A stretch of DNA of 64,000 bases from Bacilli bacterium (GCA_022009835.1 CP091726.1:310001-374000); one strand, 5' to 3'; counted from the stretch's first letter, positions 9,253-20,873 are shown. Numbers and translations are program-made. Notes: generated by a model not told the origin, from the letters alone.

Positions 9253-9948
9253 ATGAAAAGAAGTAAAAGATATGTTTCTAATTTAGAAAAACTTGATAAG
9301 AATAAAGCATATTCTGTAGAAGAGGCTGTTAAATTAGTTAAAGAGACTTCTAATGCTAAGTTTGATTCTACTATTGAAGTAGCTATGAATTTGAACTTAG
9401 ATACTAAAAAGAATGATCAACAACTAAGAGGAGCAGTTGTTTTACCTAATGGAACTGGTAAGACTAAAAGAATTTTAGTTCTTGCTAAAGGGGATCAAGC
9501 TAAAGCTGCTAAAGAAGCAGGTGCTGACTTTGTAGGAGACCTTGATATGATTCAAAAAATTGAGAAAGAATCTTGGTTTGACTATGATGTTATTATTGCT
9601 ACTCCTGAAATGATGCCAATGCTTGGTAAAATTGGTAAATTACTTGGACCTAAAGGTTTAATGCCAAACCCTAAGACAGGTACTGTTACTACTGATACTG
9701 CTAAGGCTATTGAAGAAACTAAAAAAGGTAAAGTTAACTACAGAACTGATAGTTTCGGAAATGTACACGGAATCGTTGGTAAAGCAAGTTTTGACGATGC
9801 TAAATTAGTAGAGAATCTTAAAGCTTTTGTTGAGGCTATTATGAAAGTTAAGCCTTCAACTGTTAAAGGAGCATATGTTAAGAATGTTAGCATTTCTTCA
9901 ACTATGGGTCCTGGTGTTAAAATTGATTTAAATTCATTTGACAAATAA
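9253..9948 (+). CDS. rplA: 50S ribosomal protein L1
   Basis: Protein of the L1 stalk that helps release deacylated tRNA and represses its own mRNA. The frame is intact. It begins MKRSKRYVSNLEKLDKNKAY after GGAGGG and shows FDSTIEVAMNLNLDTKKNDQ, VLPNGTGKTKRILVLAKGDQ, GKLLGPKGLMPNPKTGTVT and the C-terminal STMGPGVKIDLNSF. Length of 231 residues is typical. An upstream in-frame ATG at 9214 is less likely because it lies inside the leader stem and lacks a ribosome binding site. Confidence 0.98.
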   Translation: MKRSKRYVSNLEKLDKNKAYSVEEAVKLVKETSNAKFDSTIEVAMNLNLDTKKNDQQLRGAVVLPNGTGKTKRILVLAKGDQAKAAKEAGADFVGDLDMIQKIEKESWFDYDVIIATPEMMPMLGKIGKLLGPKGLMPNPKTGTVTTDTAKAIEETKKGKVNYRTDSFGNVHGIVGKASFDDAKLVENLKAFVEAIMKVKPSTVKGAYVKNVSISSTMGPGVKIDLNSFDK

Positions 9949-9974
9949 TAATATTTAATATATAATAAGTTTGT

Positions 9975-10078
9975 TTGAAAAAAATATTATGCCAAAGACA
10001 GTAAGGGCAGTAATGCTTGAAAATCTTACCGAGGAATAAGAAATGTTCTATTTTTATCCCTCTATGTAGAGGGATTTT
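9975..10078 (+). promoter_or_regulatory. L10 (rplJ) leader RNA with attenuator hairpin
   Basis: The sequence GCCAAAGACAGTAAGGGCAG...CTTACCGAGG matches the L10 leader consensus, in which L10(L12)4 binds its own mRNA. It is followed by the hairpin ATCCCTCTATGTAGAGGGAT with TTTTTA, a likely attenuator. Confidence 0.8.
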
Positions 10079-10107
10079 TAATTTTGGTATAGGAAAGGAT
10101 TGATACT

Positions 10108-10602
10108 ATGGCAAATGCAAAAATATTAGAGCAAAAATCTTTAGTAGTTGATGAGATTAAAGGTAAGTTTGAAAATGCTAAATCAGTAGTTGTATTTGAT
10201 CCAAGGGGACTTAATGTTGCTGAAGTAACTGAACTTAGAAGGGCTCTTAGAGAATCTGGTTCTGATTACAAAGTATATAAAAATACTTTAGTAAAAAGAG
10301 CTGTTAATAGTTTAGATATTAAGTTAGATGAGTTCTTAGAAGGACCATCTGCGATTAGTTTTTCTAGCGATGAACTTGCTCCTGTTAAGGTTATTAGTGA
10401 GTTTGCTAAAAAACATACTAATCTTGAATTAAAAGCTGGTATTGTTGAAGGAAAGGTTGCTGAAGCTTCAGAGCTTGCTAAATATGCTGCTATTCCATCA
10501 AGAGAAGGATTACTTACAATGCTTGCTGCAGGACTTATGGGTACTGTTAAAGATTTATCTATCTGTTTAGATTTATATGCTAAACAAAAAGAAGAAAATT
10601 AA
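10108..10602 (+). CDS. rplJ: 50S ribosomal protein L10
   Basis: Base of the ribosomal stalk, anchoring L7/L12 dimers to 23S rRNA. The frame is intact. It starts MANAKILEQKSLVVDEIKGK and contains the diagnostic VVFDPRGLNVAEVTELRR and YKVYKNTLVKRAV. The C-terminal helix (LAAGLMGTVKDLSICLDLYA) binds L12 dimers. Length of 164 residues is normal. It lies directly behind an L10-type leader and 35 bases before rplL. Confidence 0.97.
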   Translation: MANAKILEQKSLVVDEIKGKFENAKSVVVFDPRGLNVAEVTELRRALRESGSDYKVYKNTLVKRAVNSLDIKLDEFLEGPSAISFSSDELAPVKVISEFAKKHTNLELKAGIVEGKVAEASELAKYAAIPSREGLLTMLAAGLMGTVKDLSICLDLYAKQKEEN

Positions 10603-10637
10603 TAAAAATATAGTTATAAGAAAGGAAGGAAATTAAA

Positions 10638-11003
10638 ATGGCTAAATTAACAAAAGAAGAATTTATTAATTCACTAAATGAAATGTCTATTCTTGAAATT
10701 AAAGAATTAGTTGACGCAATGAAGGAGGCATATGGTGTTGACCCATCAGCTGTTGCTGTTGCTGGTCCTGCAGTAGCTGCTGTAGAAGAAGGTCCATCAA
10801 AAGTTAATGTTGTATTAACTGCTGCTGGAGCTAACAAAATTGCTGTTATTAAATTAGTTAGAGATTTAACTGGTTTAGGATTAAAAGAAGCTAAAGACAT
10901 TGCTGACAATGGTGGAAATGTTAAAGAAGGCATCGACAAAGAAGAAGCTGAAAAAATTAAAGCTCAATTTGAAGAAGCTGGAGCTACTGTTGAATTAAAG
11001 TAA
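10638..11003 (+). CDS. rplL: 50S ribosomal protein L7/L12
   Basis: Stalk protein that recruits translation factors. The N-terminal dimerisation helix region is LTKEEFINSLNEMSILEIKE, followed by an Ala/Val-rich hinge (AVAVAGPAVAAVEE), and the C-terminal domain KVNVVLTAAGANKIAVIKLV with LTGLGLKEAKDI and GATVELK. Length of 121 residues and intact frame. A ribosome binding site AAGGAAGG precedes the ATG. A hairpin at 11029-11050 follows the gene. Confidence 0.98.
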   Translation: MAKLTKEEFINSLNEMSILEIKELVDAMKEAYGVDPSAVAVAGPAVAAVEEGPSKVNVVLTAAGANKIAVIKLVRDLTGLGLKEAKDIADNGGNVKEGIDKEEAEKIKAQFEEAGATVELK

Positions 11004-11090
11004 TTAATTTGTAGACATTTGAATTATAAGAAATCTATTTATAGGTTTCTGACTTATGTTATAATTTAAACATAGAGAGGAGAGAAAAAA

Positions 11091-11681
11091 ATGAAAAAAA
11101 CAAAAATATTTTTAATAATAGGTTTGATATTATTAGCGGTTATCTCATTTGGTATATTTGTATTAGTATCTGGAAAGGGGAATACGGGTAGTCTTGAAAC
11201 AACTAAAGATATTATTAAAATGATTAATACAATAGACAAAGATAATAAAAAAATGTTTTTACCAGAACTTGAAACGATGAAAGTAGATATAAAGAATATT
11301 GATGAGGTTACTAGTTATACTGGTTTGAAAACAAATAATGATATTGAATCAATTGTTGTATCAGTACCAATGATGACATCACAAGCTTATTCAGTGGCTG
11401 TTGTTAAGGTTAAAGATACTGCCAATGTTGAAAAAATTAAGCAAGAAATGTTAGATAATATTGATATGAGACGTTGGATTTGTGTTTCTGCAGAACAATT
11501 ATATATTACTAATAGTGGTAATGTAATATTCTCTGTAATGGCTGATAAAGATATTGCTAAGGCAGTATATAATGATTTTTAAAAAAATATGTAAATAATA
11601 ATATTGGAAAAAGAATTAGAAAAAAATCGAATGATGAAGAAAAATATAGAACTTCCGCCAGAAATGCCAGCAGCAGAATAA
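11091..11681 (+). CDS. Membrane-anchored extracellular protein, unknown function (frameshifted)
   Basis: The N-terminus is a single membrane segment (KIFLIIGLILLAVISFGIFV) with no lipobox, followed by about 160 extracellular residues. The middle resembles DUF4358-like anchored proteins: a short alpha/beta domain with DIKNIDEVTSYTGL and SYSVAVVKVKDTANVEKI. A break near 11580 hides a tail ending ELPPEMPAAE. The start follows GAGAGGAG. It has its own promoter-like TTATAATTT upstream and a terminator downstream, so it is probably monocistronic. The family assignment is tentative. Confidence 0.55.
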
Positions 11682-11685
11682 TGTA

Positions 11686-11710
11686 GCACCTTTTTAAGGT
11701 GCCTTTTTTT
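11686..11710 (+). terminator. Rho-independent terminator
   Basis: GCACC(TT) pairs with (AA)GGTGC around a T-rich loop and is followed by seven T. It separates the anchored protein from the acyltransferase gene. Confidence 0.85.
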
Positions 11711-11724
11711 ATAAGGAGGATAAA

Positions 11725-13148
11725 ATGTTATTTACTAGTATTAGTTTTTTTATATTATTTTTTTACCAGCGTTAATAATTATATATTTTTATAACACCTA
11801 AAAAAATATAAAAAAATATTATTTTTATTAATTGCTTCTTTATTGTTTTTATTTTTTTATGGGGAGCCTAAGTATGTTTTTTTAATGATATTAGAAATTA
11901 TTATTGCTTATATAGGAGCTATTTTTAATTGATAAATATAAAAAAATCAAAGTAAAAAAATATTAATAATAACTTTATTTATACATGTATTTTTTTATTA
12001 ATAATATTTAAATATACTGATTTTTATTATACAAACAATTAATGATATATCTAATGCTAATATTAAATTATTAAATATTGCATTACCAATAGGAATATCA
12101 TTTTATACATTTCAAATTATAAGTTACATTGTTGATGTATATAATGGTAAAGTTAAAGTTCAAAGAAATATTATAAAGTTAGCTACTTATGTATCTTTAT
12201 TTCCACAGTTAGTCGCAGGACCTATTGTTAGATACCAGACAGTAGAAAAAGAACTTGATAATAGAGTACATAGTTTTAATAATTTTGCATATGGCATAAG
12301 AAGATTTTTCTGTTGGACTTGCTAAAAAAAAGTATTGATAGCTAATGCTTTGGGAGAACTTTGTAGTAAAGCTTCTGCTACTTCTGAAGAAACAGTAGTT
12401 TTCTTTTGGATATTTGGTATAAGTTATATGCTTCAGTTGTATTTTGATTTTTCTGCTTATAGTGATATGGCTATTGGTCTTGGAAGAATATTTGGATTTC
12501 ATTTTCCTGAAAACTTTAATTACCCATATATATCAAAAAGTATAACTGAATTCTGGCGTAGATGGCATATTTCTCTTAGTACATGGTTTAAGGATTATGT
12601 TTATATTCCCCTTGGTGGTAATAGAGTAAGTAGATGTAAGCAAATAAGAAATATTTTAATAGTATGGTTATTAACTGGAATATGGCATGGTGCTAATTGG
12701 ACTTTTTTAATATGGGGATTATTGTTTGGAATTATTCTTATAATAGAAAAAAATATTCCTTAATAAATTTATGGAAAAAAATTACCTTCTTTTTATAAGA
12801 AGAATATATGTTTTATTTATTGTTATGATATTGTTTATTATATTTAGTTCTGATAATATGTCGGTGGCTTTGTCTAATATTAAAGGTTTGTTTGGTATGA
12901 ATGGAGAAGCTTTTATTAATGATTATACACTTCATTATTTAAAGAGTTATTTACCAGTACTAATTATTGCTTTATTTGGTGCTACTCCTTTTATTAAAAA
13001 TATTAATAGATAAATTAAGAAAAAAATAAATATGTAAATAACATAATTAATATTTTTAGAACCAATTTTAATAGTTGTAATATTAGTTGTTGTTACTTCT
13101 TATTTGATAGATAATTCATATAATCCATTTTTATATTTTAGATTTTAA
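11725..13148 (+). CDS. MBOAT-family O-acyltransferase, AlgI/DltB-like (frameshifted)
   Basis: Multi-spanning membrane enzyme that passes acyl groups to an extracellular acceptor. Recognisable motifs are LFTSISFFILFF at the start, LPIGISFYTFQIISYIVDVY, LVAGPIVRY, YMLQLYFDFSAYSDMAIGLG, NFNYPYISKSITEFWRRWHI, YIPLGGNR and the catalytic-His region LTGIWHGANWTFLIWG. Breaks occur near 11760, 11930, 12305, 12325, 12770 and 13015. The start follows GGAGG. A DHHW/AlgJ-like partner follows 11 bases later, as in alginate or cell-wall polymer acetylation pairs. The acceptor polymer is unknown. Confidence 0.88.
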
Positions 13149-13159
13149 GGAGGTTATAC

Positions 13160-14283
13160 ATGAACGATAAAATTAAAGACATAGTTGTAACTATAATATT
13201 TCTTTTTACTATAATTTCTTTTATATTTTTGATTAATGTTATAAAAAGATACTGATATTTCTATAGCAGAGAGAAGAAAAACTCGCTACCATGCCAGAAT
13301 TAACTACTAAAAAGTTTATTTGATGGTACTTATTTTTAAGAAATTTGATTCTTATGTTACGGATCAATTTGTAGAAAGAGATGCTTTTTAGAAAAAAATT
13401 AAAATAGATATAGAATTATCTACTAAAAGGTGAATATAATAATTTATATTTGTATGATGATTATATTATTGAAGAAATATTTCCTTTTAAATAGCAATTC
13501 TATTAATAATTTAACTAGTAAGATTAATTATATAAAAAGATACATATTTGAACGATAATAGTAATATTTATTATACTATTATACCTGATAAAAAAATTAT
13601 TTTGTTAATAATGATAATTTAAAAACTTAATTATGATAAATTACAAGATATGATGAAAAAAATAATTTAACAAATATTAATTATATAAATATATTTGATA
13701 AATTAACTCTTGATAATTATTATAAGACTGATACTCATTGGAAACAAGAAGATTTATTTGATGTTGCAAATACTATTGCTAATCAAATGAATTTTGATAT
13801 AACTAATAATAATGTTGTAAATACAGTTACTACTTTTAAGGGGAGTTATGCTGGTAGATTATCAGTAACCAAAGATATTGATACTATAAAAACAATATCT
13901 AATCCATCTATTGCTAATAGTAGTGTGTATAATTATGAAACTAAAAAAATATACACAAATATATGATTATGATAAAAATAAAATCATTAGATAAAGATGA
14001 TATATATTTATCAGGAGCATCTTCTATTATAGATATTGTTAATCCTACTTCAAATAGTAATAGAGAGTTAATTGTTTTTCGTGATTCTTATGGTAGTAGT
14101 TTAGTTCCTCTATTAATAGATGGTTATAAGAAAAATTACTGTTATTGATATTAGATATGTTTCTTCAAGAATTTTGAATAATTATATAAAATTTAAGGAT
14201 CAAGATGTTCTTTTTTTATGTATAGTATATTAACTATAAATAATAGTTTTTTTCTATTAGATAAGGAATCTTTTTTTAATTAG
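13160..14283 (+). CDS. DHHW-family/AlgJ-like extracellular acetylation partner (frameshifted)
   Basis: Membrane-anchored SGNH-like protein usually paired with an MBOAT acyltransferase. An N-terminal membrane segment (IVVTIIFLFTIISFIFLI) is followed by ERRKLATMPELTTKKF, YVTDQFVERDAFR, NYYKTDTHWKQEDLFDVANT with its D-x-H-W motif, GSYAGRL, and ELIVFRDSYGSSLVPLLIDG with a catalytic-type Ser. These match the DHHW/AlgX-AlgJ group. At least eight frame breaks lie between 13250 and 14215. AGGAGG precedes the start. The stop falls inside the following terminator. It probably transfers the acyl group that the MBOAT neighbour moves across the membrane. Confidence 0.8.
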
Positions 14284-14297
14284 ATTTCTTTTTTTCC
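14262..14297 (+). terminator. Terminator after the AlgI/DHHW pair
   Basis: AAGGAATC pairs with GATTTCTT (one wobble) around an AT-rich loop containing the upstream gene's stop codon. A T-run follows. Confidence 0.7.
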
Positions 14298-14354
14298 TTT
14301 TACTAAAAAAAGTATGTTATAATAAAAAAAGTAAATATTATGGAGGTAATAATT

Positions 14355-15356
14355 ATGATTAATAAAATTGGTACTTTTTAAGGATTATAGTGATGGTACA
14401 TTAAAAAAACTGTTTTTTTGATGTTGGTAATAATAAAATTATAGAAATGTCTTTATTATTTAATAAGAAGGATAAGGATGTAGTTTGTGTTCCTACTCAT
14501 CATTTTTGTAATTTAGGTTGTAAGATGTGTCATTTAACTAATAGAGGTTTTAATAAAGAGATGGCTCCTGTTAAATGGAAGGACTTTGTTTATTGTTTAA
14601 TTAATACACTATCTATTAATGATAAAAGAAGAACTGATAAAGAGAACTTACTTATTTCTTTTATGGGAGTAGGTGAGCCTCTTCTTAATTTGAAGTTAAT
14701 TGAAGATGTATATAAAAATGAAGATTTTTATTAAAAGAGAAAAACTTGGTTATAAGAATATTGGTTATGCTCTTGCTACGATGATGCCTAATGATAATAT
14801 CATTAAATTAGGTGAAATGTTTAATAATTTAGATATGCCTCTTAAAGTACATTTTTCTTTACATAATCCTATTGATGTAAAAAAAGATATGAATTAATTC
14901 CTAGTACTAAGGTTTCTGTTCAAGATGCTCTTGCATATTTAGTTAGTTATAGAAATTTATTACAAAAAGAATGAAGTATTAATGAATAAGTATGTAAAGC
15001 TACATAGTAATAATGATCCTATAGAAATACATTATACTTTAATAAATGGTGTTAATGATGATATAGAAGAACTTGATAGAATGTGTAAATTACTTGACAG
15101 ATATAATATTACAATAAAGTTTATTAGATTTAATCCGATTAATGAGTTAGAGATAAGTAAAAATGAACAGTTATGGGTAAGAGAGATTTCTAATAGTGTA
15201 CCAAATATTAGAATTAAAACTTATAGTCCTCCTGGTAGAGAAGTTGGTAGTTCTTGTGGTGAGTTTACTAAACATTTTTATCATATGGAAATTGAAACTG
15301 AAGAGCAAAGAGAAGAATTTGATACTTGGAAAGTTAAACATTTGGTTAAAGAATAA
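14355..15356 (+). CDS. RlmN/Cfr-family radical SAM protein (frameshifted)
   Basis: Radical SAM enzyme of the RlmN/Cfr group, which methylate A2503 of 23S rRNA (RlmN also tRNA A37). The cluster-binding motif is CNLGCKMC in PTHHFCNLGCKMCHLTNRG, followed by ISFMGVGEPLLN, LKVHFSLHNPID, IHYTLINGVND and the C-terminal SPPGREVGSSCGEF, whose Cys aligns with the RlmN methyl-transfer Cys. The N-terminal domain is shorter than in canonical RlmN. Breaks lie near 14380, 14410, 14725, 14885 and 14965. It may be a second, divergent RlmN-like enzyme, since about 50 residues of the usual N-terminus are missing. Confidence 0.8.
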
Positions 15357-15423
15357 ATATATATATTAGAATATTGCTTTTTACTTTTTGGTTTGTGTTA
15401 TTATTTAAGTAGGAGGATATGAT

Positions 15424-16307
15424 ATGGAAAAAGAAAAAAATACAGGTTTGATTGTTTTTGGTTGTTATACTATGCTTATTAGTAGGAGGACTTGGAGGTT
15501 ATATTATATGTGATAAAGTTATCAATAAGGATAATGACATCGATAATAATGTTGTGAAAGATATTAGAATTAATACTGAAAAAGATTATGTATATGATGC
15601 TGATTATTCTTATGATAATAAGTATACTGAGTTTGTCAGAAAAAGATGGTAATGATAAAGTTATTAATATAGATCGTTATGGGTTATCTGTCAGTGGTAG
15701 AATTGGTAAACAATATTTATCAGATTTAAAGGTTCCATATTTGAATATTAATTCTGATTATGCTAAGGCATCTAATGAAGAAATTAAAAAAATATATATA
15801 GAATATGCAAAAAGATTTGATGCTTGTGCAGAAATTGATCAAGATAAGGCTGTTAGTTGTTCACAAATACTTACATATAAGACTTTTTAAATATAATAAT
15901 ATCTTGTCTGTCGTTATTATTTCTTCAATTCAAGCTACTTCTAAATGGGTATTAAATTATAATATTTATAATATTGATTTAACTTCTGGTAAGGAAATTA
16001 AATATTCTGATATGGTATCGACTCTTGGTTATGATAATGATACTTTATTGGATAAAGAAAAGGAATTACTTAAAAATAAAATGAATGAGTTATGGGGAAC
16101 TGATTTTGACTTGAATACTTCATGTTTTGCAGAAGATAAGAACTGCTATAACACTGCTAATAAAATGTTGGAAACTTCTATAAATGATGGCAGTATTTTT
16201 GTATTTTTGTAAACGATAATGGTAATTTGAATATATTAGTTGTTCCTTATGCTGATTTTGTACAAGATGGAAATATTAATAGGTATTTGATTGAGGTTGC
16301 TAAATAG
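15424..16307 (+). CDS. Membrane-anchored extracellular protein, RsiV/DUF3298-like (frameshifted)
   Basis: One N-terminal membrane segment (LFLVVILCLLVGGLGGYIIC) then about 260 extracellular residues. The sequence SVSGRIGKQYLSDLKVPYLN, ISSIQATSKWVLNYNIYNID, LTSGKEIKYSDMVSTLG and ILVVPYADFVQDG resembles the PdaC/RsiV-type domain found in anti-sigma factors and secreted deacetylase companions. Two Cys pairs could form disulfides. Breaks near 15445, 15640, 15885 and 16205. The start follows GGAGG. No sigma factor gene is adjacent, so the exact role is uncertain. Confidence 0.6.
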
Positions 16308-16338
16308 TAGCCTTTTTTTCCTTTTATATAATTTTTTT

Positions 16339-16391
16339 CGAGTATGAGACCTAGGCTCAGACTCGCCTTACGAGACTACAGGCTCGGAAGG
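16339..16391 (+). repeat. Tandem-hairpin intergenic element, copy 2
   Basis: Two hairpins back to back. The first pairs CGAGT.TGAG with CTCA.ACTCG around AC-CTA-GG. The second pairs CCTT.CGAG with CTCG.AAGG around AC-TACA-GG. Both keep the GAGAC...GGCTC core while the outer stems differ by compensating bases. It lies between convergent-looking gene ends without being the gene's own terminator. Confidence 0.75.
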
Positions 16392-16452
16392 TAATAAAAA
16401 AAGATATTGTAATTTTTGATATAATTCTATTATAATATTGTTGGTGATTGAT

Positions 16453-17055
16453 ATGAGTCAGTATTTTTGATAATGATAAAAAAATATTAAGAGTGAGAAA
16501 AAGATTAATTAAGTTTAATTTTAATAATAAAGAATTTTTCTATATATAGTGATAATGGAGTGTTTTTCTAAAGATAGATTTGATTATGGGACAAGAGTTT
16601 TACTTAGTAATATTGATATATTTAAATTAAGAGGTAATGTTCTTGACCTTGGATGTGGTCTTGGGGTAGTAGGTATTATACTTGGTACTTTTTAATAAAA
16701 AAATATTAATATCGATATGATTGATGTAAATGAGAGGGCTATTTTTACTATCTAGAGAGAATCTTATACTTAATAATGTTAAAGCTAATGTATTTGTTAG
16801 TGATATTTATAAAGCAGTTAATAAAAAAATATAATTATATTATTACTAATCCTCCTATTAGAGCGGGAAAGGATGTTATAAGAAGTTTTTTATTTGATGG
16901 TTATGATTATTTAGAAGATGATGGAGTAATATATTTTGTTATGAGGAAAGATCATGGGGTTAAATCAATGATAAAAAGAATTAGAAAGTAAATATATAGT
17001 TAATGTTATTGGTAAAGATAAGGGTTTTTTTATGTTGTAGAGTTAAAAAAAGTGT
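16453..17055 (+). CDS. RsmC-like class I SAM methyltransferase (frameshifted)
   Basis: Small-domain RsmC/YbxB-type methyltransferase, usually acting on a guanine N2 in 16S rRNA. Motif I is NVLDLGCGLGVVGIILG, the acidic second motif is IDMIDVNERAI, and the catalytic motif is NYIITNPPIRAGKDV, diagnostic for this group. A further motif reads EDDGVIYFVMRKDHGVKSM. About 200 residues after repair. Breaks near 16470, 16545, 16695, 16745, 16830 and 16985-17030. The exact 3' end is unclear because the last break is close to the stop. It sits just upstream of rpoB, a frequent position in Firmicutes. Confidence 0.87.
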
Positions 17056-17127
17056 CGATAATGATGCTTTTTTTATGTTTTTTTGGTAAAAAAATGTGAA
17101 AAAAATGAAAAAGTATTGTCAAAGTTA

Positions 17128-17156
17128 TTGACATACTCGTAAAATGCTGATAAACT
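17128..17156 (+). promoter_or_regulatory. Promoter of rpoBC
   Basis: TTGACA followed after 17 bases by TAAACT, about 75 bases upstream of the rpoB start. No attenuator hairpin is obvious in the leader. Confidence 0.5.
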
Positions 17157-17230
17157 TATAAATTGGTAACACATCTTTTTAATGTGACTAAAAATTAAAA
17201 AAATTCTAGGTATTGGGGTGAAAAAAATTA

Positions 17231-20200
17231 ATGGCTTATAAGTTAAAAACAAAGCGGTGATTATAGAAAAAAAGAAGAAACTTTTTCTATGATTAAAAAA
17301 ATTCACTAGCAATTAGTGATTTATTAGAGGTGCAAACTGAAAGTTATAAATGGTTTTGCAACAGAAGGGATAAAAAGAGGTTTTTTTGAAACATTTTCAC
17401 CAATTGAAAGTTTTTTTCTGGTAGTTTATCTTTAGAGTTTGGTGAGTATGAATTTGGTACTCCTAGATACTCTATTAAAGAGTGCAAGGATAGACAAATT
17501 ACTTATGCTGCTCCTTTTAAAGGTACAGACTAGACTATTTAATAATGAAACTGGGGAAGTTAAAGAACAAGAAATATTCTTAGGTGATATGCCTCTTATG
17601 ACTGATGCTGGTACATTTATTATAAATGGTGCTGAGAGAGTTGTTGTATCACAACTTGTTAGATCTCCTAGTGTATATTATTCTAAAGAAATAGATAAAA
17701 AAATGGTAAACCTGTTTTTTTGCATCTAAAGTTATTCCATCTAGAGGTACTTGGCTTGAATATGAAACTGATGCTAAAGATGTTATCTATATTAGAATAG
17801 ATAGAAATAGAAAAGTACCTATGACTACTCTTTTTAAGAGCAGTAGGTTTATCTAGTGATGAGGATATTCTTTCTTTTATTTGACAATGATGTATATTTA
17901 AAAAAAATACTATAGAGAAGGATTCTACTCATAATACTGATGAGGCTCTTATTGAAATATATGAGAAATTAAGACCAGGAGAGCCTACTACTTTTAGACA
18001 GTTCAAAGAACCAATTGATTACTAGATTCTTTTGATGATTTTCATTATGATTTAGCTAGAGTAGGTAGATATAAGTTTAATAAAAAATTAAATGTTAAAG
18101 ATAGATTACTTGGTAATAGACTTGCTGAAGATATTATTATTGATGGTGAAGTTAAGATTCCTAAGGATACTCTTATTAATAAAGAGGTATATGAGGAATT
18201 ATGTACTTATTTAGATAATGGTTATGGCGTTACTGAGGCAAAAAGTTAATGAGGATTTAACTATTAATTCAAGTATAGATGAACATAACAAGATTCAAGT
18301 TATTCATTTATATTCTAATGTAGATGATAAGAAAAATTGTTAAAGTTATTGGTAATGATCCATCTGCTAATATTATGAATCTTACAATGTCTGATTTTTT
18401 TATGCTTCTGTTAGTTATTATCTAAATTTAAATGAAGGTATTGGTAAAGATGATGAAATTGACCATTTAGGTAATAGAAGAGTTAAACAAGTAGGTGAAT
18501 TATTACAAAAATCAATTTAAGATTGGTTTTTAGTAGAATGGAAAAGAGTTATTAGGGAGAGAATGACTACTCAAGATATTGAAACAGTTACTCCAAAGAC
18601 ACTTATTAATATTAGACCAGTTACTGCGGTTATCAAAGAATTCTTTGGTAGTAGTCAGTTATCACAATTTATGGATCAAACTAATCCAATTGCTGAACTT
18701 ACTCATAAGAGAAGATTATCAGCATTAGGACCTGGTGGATTATCTAGAGATAGAGCTGGTATTGAAGTAAGAGATGTAAATGCTTCTCACTATGGTAGAA
18801 TTTGTCCTATTGAGTCTCCTGAAGGAGCAAATATTGGACTTATTACTTCACTTGCTAGTTATGCTAAAATTAATGAGTATGGATTTATTCAAACTCCATA
18901 TAGAAAAGTAGTAGATGGACATCTTACTGATGAAGTTGTTTATTTGACTGCTGATGAAGAAGAAGACTTTTATATTTCACAAGCTACTGTTAATGTTGAT
19001 GATGATAATAAGATTACTGATAATATAGTAGCAGGTAGATATAGAGGAGAGAATGTTCTTGTTAGCCCTGATAAAGTTGACTATATCGACGTTTCTCCAC
19101 AACAAGTTGTTTCTGTTACAACTAGTTTAATTCCTTTCCTTGAACATGATGATGCTACTCGTGCTTTAATGGGTGCAAACATGCAAAGACAGGCATTACC
19201 ACTTCTTAAGACAGAGGCTCCTTTTGTTGGAACTGGTGCTGAATATATTGCTGCTAGGGATAGTGGTTCTGTAATTGTTGCTAAGGCTGATGGTATTGTT
19301 AGTTATGCTGATGCTAAAAAGATTGTTGTTCGTAATGCTAAAGGTGAAGATATTTATCATTTAGCCACTTTTGAAAGATCTAACCAAGGTGAAACATTTA
19401 ATCATGTTCCAATAGTTAGAGAAGGCGATAAAGTTAAGAGAGGACAAATAATAGCAGATGGTCCAAGTACTGATAAAGGTGAACTTGCTCTTGGTAAGAA
19501 TGTAGTTGTTGCCTTTACAACATTTAATGGTTATAACTATGAAGATGCTGTTATTATGAATGAAAGACTTGTTAAGGATGATGTTTATACTTCTTTACAT
19601 ATTGAAGATTATGAAGTTCAATGTAGAGATACTAAACTTGGCCCTGAGGAAATTACAAGAGATATTCCTAATATTGGAGAAGAAGCGAGAAGAAACTTAG
19701 ATGAACATGGTATTGTTAAAATTGGTACAGAAGTTCATGAAGGTGATATTCTAGTTGGTAAAGTTACTCCTAAAGGAATGGCTGATTTAACTAGTGAAGA
19801 AAAGTTACTTCATGCTATCTTTGGTGAAAAGACGAGAGAAGTTAGAAATTCATCACTTACTGTTCCACATGGTGGAGATGGTGTTGTTCATGATGTTAAA
19901 GTTTATACTAAAGAAGACAATGAAGACTTACCTAGTGGTGTAAGTATGGTTGTTAGGGTATATATTATTCAAAAAGAGAAAGATTCAAGTCGGAGATAAA
20001 ATGAGTGGTCGTCACGGAAATAAGGGTGTTATTTCACTTATACTTCCTAGTGAGGATATGCCATTCTTACCTGATGGTACTCCTGTTGATATTATGCTTA
20101 ATCCTCAAGGTGTTCCATCACGTATGAATATTGGTCAGATACTTGAGTTACATTTAGGTATGGCTGGTAAAAAACTTGGTGTTCATTTCGCTACTCCAGT

Positions 20201-20873
20201 ACTTGATGGTGCTAAGAGAGAAGATATAGCTGCCGCTATGAAAGAAGCAGGTATGGATGAAGATGGTAAGACTATTCTATATGATGGTAGAACTGGTGAT
20301 CCATTTGATAGTAGAATATCTGTTGGTGTTATGTATATGATTAAACTACATCACATGGTTGATGATAAGTTACATGCTAGGGCAACTGGTCCATATTCAC
20401 TTGTTACACAACAACCTCTTGGTGGTAAAGCACAACTTGGTGGACAGAGATTTGGTGAAATGGAAGTTTGGGCACTTGAAGCTTATGGTGCTTCTCATGT
20501 ACTTCAAGAAATTCTTACTTATAAATCTGATGATGTTGTAGGTAGAGTTAAAGTATATGAAGCTTTAGTTAAGGGACAACCACTACCTAAACCTGGTATT
20601 CCTGAAGCATTTAGAGTTCTTATTAAAGAATTTCAGGCATTGGGACTTGATATTTCAGTTATCAATAATAATGATGATGAAGTATCATTTAGTGAACTTG
20701 AAAGAAAGGCTGATTTGGAAGATAATCCTATAGCAGAAGAAGTTCAAAATGAAAGATCGTTTGATGATCTTGATGATGATAATGAAATCGATGATGATGA
20801 TTTTGATGAAGAAAATATTGATGATATAGATAATGATATTGAAGATTCAATTGAGGAAGGAGATGATTTCTAA
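17231..20873 (+). CDS. rpoB: RNA polymerase subunit beta (frameshifted)
   Basis: Catalytic-core subunit of RNA polymerase. The start MAYKLKTK follows GGGGTG. Landmarks in order are LAISDLLEVQTESYKWF, EIFLGDMPLMTDAGTFIING, the rifampicin-region segment SQFMDQTNPIAELTHKRRLS followed by ALGPGGLSRDRAG, GRICPIESPEGANIG, NGYNYEDAVIMNERLV, and the C-terminal KMSGRHGNKGVIS and GKAQLGGQRFGEMEVWALEA. The protein ends in a highly acidic tail rich in Asp/Glu. Rifampicin-contact residues look wild type. About ten frame breaks lie in the first 1.3 kb and one at 19972. The stop overlaps the rpoC start (TAATG). Confidence 0.97.

Noticed and set aside
18640..18840. Rifampicin-resistance change in RpoB
   Set aside because: The cluster residues (DQTNP, THKRRLSALG) have the usual sensitive pattern.
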